NCBI RefSeq assembly: GCF_011299595.1
Contig: NZ_CP049867.1
Span: forward strand, 3,038,001 to 3,102,000
Direction: 5' to 3'
Source of the DNA: Nocardioides sp. HDW12B
GTDB lineage: Bacteria; Actinomycetota; Actinomycetes; Propionibacteriales; Nocardioidaceae
Length of the DNA stretch: 64,000 nucleotides
Shown: in pieces, positions 61,827 to 64,000 of the stretch
Position numbering within the stretch: position 1 is the first letter of the stretch
How the letters are laid out: every line of letters starts with the position of its first letter
Program-made: the position numbers and the translations under genes
Notes under the pieces: model-generated
The model's database searches: none
What the model was told of the DNA's origin: nothing
What the model saw: the letters and a program-made list of their open reading frames with translations, nothing else

Positions 61827-63457
61827 GCCGCTCCCTCCGCAACAGGCACGGGCGCCGCGCGCGGGATCACGCTCAGTCGCGAGTCGGTCGTCTTCAGTGC
61901 CCAATCGAGGACTCGTACAGGGTGAAGGGGATTGTGCCCGTCTCGCGTGCCGTAGGAGTCAACCGCGAAGTACTCGACCCGCTTGAAGTCCTGGTCGACT
62001 CTACGAATGAAGCCGTCTGCTCCACTACGGCGCAGCCACGACTTGATCGTTGCGCTGTCTGATGGATCGAGCGAACCGAGGCCCGGGAGCCTCTGCAGCA
62101 CATCGAGCTTGGTCAAGACGATCGCCAAGCTCTTGGAGCCGAGCCGCACGTCTTCAGCACGTAAGCGGTCCACGACGCTTGCATAGGAGTCCTCTGGGTC
62201 GCCCTGTGCGATAGGGACTACCCCTCCCATGTTCGCCACTCGCAGTTGCTCAGTCACCTGGGGAAGCGCGAGCGGATCGAGCATGAAGAGAAGTACGTCG
62301 GCTGTGTCGATGTACCCAAGGCCCTGTGACCGCTCCCAGTCGACGAAATTCTCGCCTGCAGCGTCCATCAACTGAATTTCAAGTTCCCGGCCTTTCAGTG
62401 AAAGGATGAGGGGGACTCCTTCTGGCCGATCTTCCCATGCGGTCTTCGCGACGCGCTGGCCAGATGTGACCGCGGTGGCGGCGGCCTTGAGGAAGGTCTC
62501 GGCCACTGGGGAAATGGGTGCGAGGGAACCCGACAGTGCCTCAATGCGGCTTTGAAGTTCCACCACCCCGCTGGACAAGAACTGCGTCTTCCCTGCCCCC
62601 ACAGCACCGATGACAGGGACAGGCAGCACACGTCTCGTGCCGCTGCCCTTTGGCACGTCCTGGAGGCAAAAGGGGCAGACCGTGTCGAGATGCTTCGCGG
62701 CCCCTCCGACCGTCGCAGGGATGCTCGTGCCACAGCCGCACCGCCGGCGGATGATCCCCAGTGGACCGGGCCTCACGTCGTGGTGGATCGTTGAGCAAGA
62801 GGCACCGATGCATCGGTAGCTCGGCGACGTCGTGACTCGATAGCACTTGGCACACCTCAGCGTCGCCTTGCGCCGGCGTCGGATCAGTCGGTCGTAGGAG
62901 CGATAAGTGAGCACCCCGCCTTGTTGGATGATGTAGACGAACCCGCCGAGAAGGCGCATGACGACGTACCACACCGACGTCGAGATCCAGGCGCCGATCG
63001 CGAAACCCGCGAAGGGTGGCAATAGAACGGCAAGCCACGCTGGCTTCGGGTCTTGATCGAAGAGCCACGAAAACGCCCCGTTAACTGTGCGCTTCCTTTG
63101 AGTCAGGACCGCGTTAGCGTCGCGTTTCGCCTGGTGTGGGTTGTAGATCGGCCATGCACGATCCCAACCGAAGTGCTTGGCCTGTCCCTTCGGTGCATCA
63201 CCTAGCACCTTTCCTGCCACGACGGCTTCCGGGGTGGCGATCTCGGGTTCCTCCGCTGCTTTGCCGCGCAGCACTCGAGCAGGCAGTACGACGCCCGCTA
63301 GGGCGCCGATGGCAATGCCCGCCGCGAATGCCGCGATCCAGAACACGAGAACCCATGCGAAGACTCGCGCTAGAGCGGCAGCCACTACCCAGAGGGCAAA
63401 TCCAATGGCAGCGATCGCTGCCATGATCATCAGAAACCAACCCGCGAGTTCTTCCAT
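61823..63457 (-). CDS. Membrane zinc-ribbon TRAFAC-type GTPase (DO-GTPase2-like)
   Basis: The 544-residue protein starts with two long hydrophobic segments (about residues 6-60), has further ones near residues 143-185, and then a Cys-rich region (about residues 200-270; LRCAKCYRV, YRCIGASC, RRCGCGTS, VCPFCLQDV) that should bind two or more zinc ions. Residues about 280-530 are a GTPase domain. It has a P-loop VPVIGAVGAGKTQFLSSG, a switch-region LMDAAGENFVDW resembling DxxG, and IVLTKLDVL as the TKxD base-recognition motif. The order fits the double-GTPase/TRAFAC proteins of predicted conflict systems. The gene starts 2 bp after the previous stop. Confidence 0.8.
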   Translation of the reverse strand: MEELAGWFLMIMAAIAAIGFALWVVAAALARVFAWVLVFWIAAFAAGIAIGALAGVVLPARVLRGKAAEEPEIATPEAVVAGKVLGDAPKGQAKHFGWDRAWPIYNPHQAKRDANAVLTQRKRTVNGAFSWLFDQDPKPAWLAVLLPPFAGFAIGAWISTSVWYVVMRLLGGFVYIIQQGGVLTYRSYDRLIRRRRKATLRCAKCYRVTTSPSYRCIGASCSTIHHDVRPGPLGIIRRRCGCGTSIPATVGGAAKHLDTVCPFCLQDVPKGSGTRRVLPVPVIGAVGAGKTQFLSSGVVELQSRIEALSGSLAPISPVAETFLKAAATAVTSGQRVAKTAWEDRPEGVPLILSLKGRELEIQLMDAAGENFVDWERSQGLGYIDTADVLLFMLDPLALPQVTEQLRVANMGGVVPIAQGDPEDSYASVVDRLRAEDVRLGSKSLAIVLTKLDVLQRLPGLGSLDPSDSATIKSWLRRSGADGFIRRVDQDFKRVEYFAVDSYGTRDGHNPLHPVRVLDWALKTTDSRLSVIPRAAPVPVAEGAA

Positions 63458-63459
63458 CG

Positions 63460-63993
63460 CTATTCCCCCTTGTTCCGGCGGAACGGCCCGCCCAGCCTGC
63501 GCTTGCCCCCGTACGGACTAGCTTGGTGCCGCACGTACTTGTCCATCTCGCTCTTCAGATGCGGTTGCATCCTCGCCGTCGCCACCAGCTCTGGCTTGGC
63601 TAAGAAGATCTCCGCAAGTGCGTCCTCCGCTGCTGCCGCCACTCGCTCATCTGGATCGGTGCGAAGGCTGAGGCCGTGGTCGATGGCACGCATAACATGT
63701 TTGGTCGCTGCCAGATCGAGGATCGACGTACGGATCGCTTCTGGTCCCCACGGGTCAGCGGCCCGTAGCAGCTTCTCGACCTCCTCGGAGTTCGAGGAGT
63801 TGAGCAGCAGCCAGCCGACATCGGAGAGGAGGAATGGTGTCAGTCGTCCCAAGTAGGGAAGGCATGTGGCCATCCGAGCCGCCGATCGCATCGACACTTC
63901 GTCACGGGCTCGTCTGAACGATGTACGTGCCCGGGAGTATTCGTCCGCAAAGGCTGCCAACTCGGTGTCCGTAGATCGGCGCAGGCTATCCAT
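63460..63993 (-). CDS. Helical-repeat protein at the operon front (start uncertain)
   Basis: The 177-residue frame is almost wholly helical and Ala/Leu/Arg-rich, with HEAT-like stretches (PWGPEAIRTSILDLAATKHV, DERVAAAAEDALAEIFLAKP) and a basic tail (GGKRRLGGPFRRNKGE). I do not recognise a named family. The ATG at 63993 lacks a visible ribosome site and the frame stays open to the window edge, so the true start may lie outside. It precedes the GTPase gene by 2 bp and probably acts with it. Confidence 0.6.
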   Translation of the reverse strand: MDSLRRSTDTELAAFADEYSRARTSFRRARDEVSMRSAARMATCLPYLGRLTPFLLSDVGWLLLNSSNSEEVEKLLRAADPWGPEAIRTSILDLAATKHVMRAIDHGLSLRTDPDERVAAAAEDALAEIFLAKPELVATARMQPHLKSEMDKYVRHQASPYGGKRRLGGPFRRNKGE

Positions 63994-64000
63994 CAGTGAG

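Larger units (their letters stand above)
56028..64000. mobile_element. Genomic island integrated at tRNA-fMet (left end, incomplete)
   Basis: The element is bounded on the left by the tRNA 3' remnant and runs past the end of the window. Inside it, base composition and codon use are less GC-rich than in the preceding 56 kb, several genes lack the strong GC third-position bias, and gene content changes to zinc-ribbon, ParB-like and conflict-system proteins. No integrase, relaxase or phage structural gene is visible in this part, so the type of element is unresolved. Confidence 0.7.

Overview
The window looks like the chromosome of a high-GC actinobacterium, most plausibly a Nocardioides or close relative in the Nocardioidaceae. 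Coding bases are heavily GC-biased at third positions, GTG starts are common, and several starts sit 6-8 nt after a TAnnnT box, the leaderless arrangement typical of Actinobacteria. The gene families present (F420/FMN LLM oxidoreductases, NhaA-thioredoxin fusion, SelO, HTH_42, HxlR) fit that group. The genus is an inference; there is no rRNA here.

Layout. 1-202: tail of an NhaA antiporter. 224-10532: a glycolate module read leftwards, glcB-glcG-glcD-glcE-glcF-permease, with a small RTX-like secreted protein at its end and a divergent IclR regulator; three perfect inverted repeats overlap the glcB promoter. 10575-11263: a mosaic array of about nine REP-like units. 11289-12344: a protealysin-like M4 protease without a signal peptide. 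12423-18165: a tight five-gene operon of unknown substrate (Fe-S subunit, FAD oxidase, small orphan protein, APC permease, LLM oxidoreductase) with a CRP/GlxR-like site at its front and a hairpin at its end. 18378-31273: housekeeping and transport (rnhA, PhoD phosphatase, two MFS exporters, a RimK/zinc protease/M14 trio, a TRIC-type channel, NhaA-DsbA fusion, TPR protein, SelO). 31407-36697: a SorC-regulated PTS operon with kinase, EIICB, SorE-like dehydrogenase and EIIA. 36747-41795: MarR plus a tripartite tricarboxylate transporter and an SsuD-like monooxygenase. 41830-55830: mixed genes, including a photolyase-like protein whose two domains appear in swapped order, a BCCT transporter, an NtaA-type monooxygenase/MHS symporter pair, and a QorR-like HxlR/reductase pair.

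At 55991-56027 lies the 3' end of an initiator tRNA-fMet gene without its 5' part, followed by what looks like the gene's own terminator hairpin. This is the scar of an element inserted in that tRNA. From 56028 to the end of the window the codon use becomes visibly less GC-rich and the genes change character: a 52-residue zinc-ribbon protein, a ParB-like protein, a DUF4177-like protein, then a leftward operon of seven genes (helical-repeat protein, membrane zinc-ribbon GTPase, membrane SH3 protein, Hsp70, vWA protein, DedA protein, ThuA/GATase-like protein).

That last operon is the best candidate for an undescribed system. It combines a TRAFAC-type GTPase, an Hsp70 lacking its C-terminal lid and a minimal vWA protein, the ingredients of proposed NTP-dependent biological conflict systems. 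The vWA protein and the ThuA-like protein also share an N-terminal 23-residue tag, although the rest of the two proteins is unrelated. The island continues past the right edge, so the operon front, its promoter and any integrase cannot be seen.
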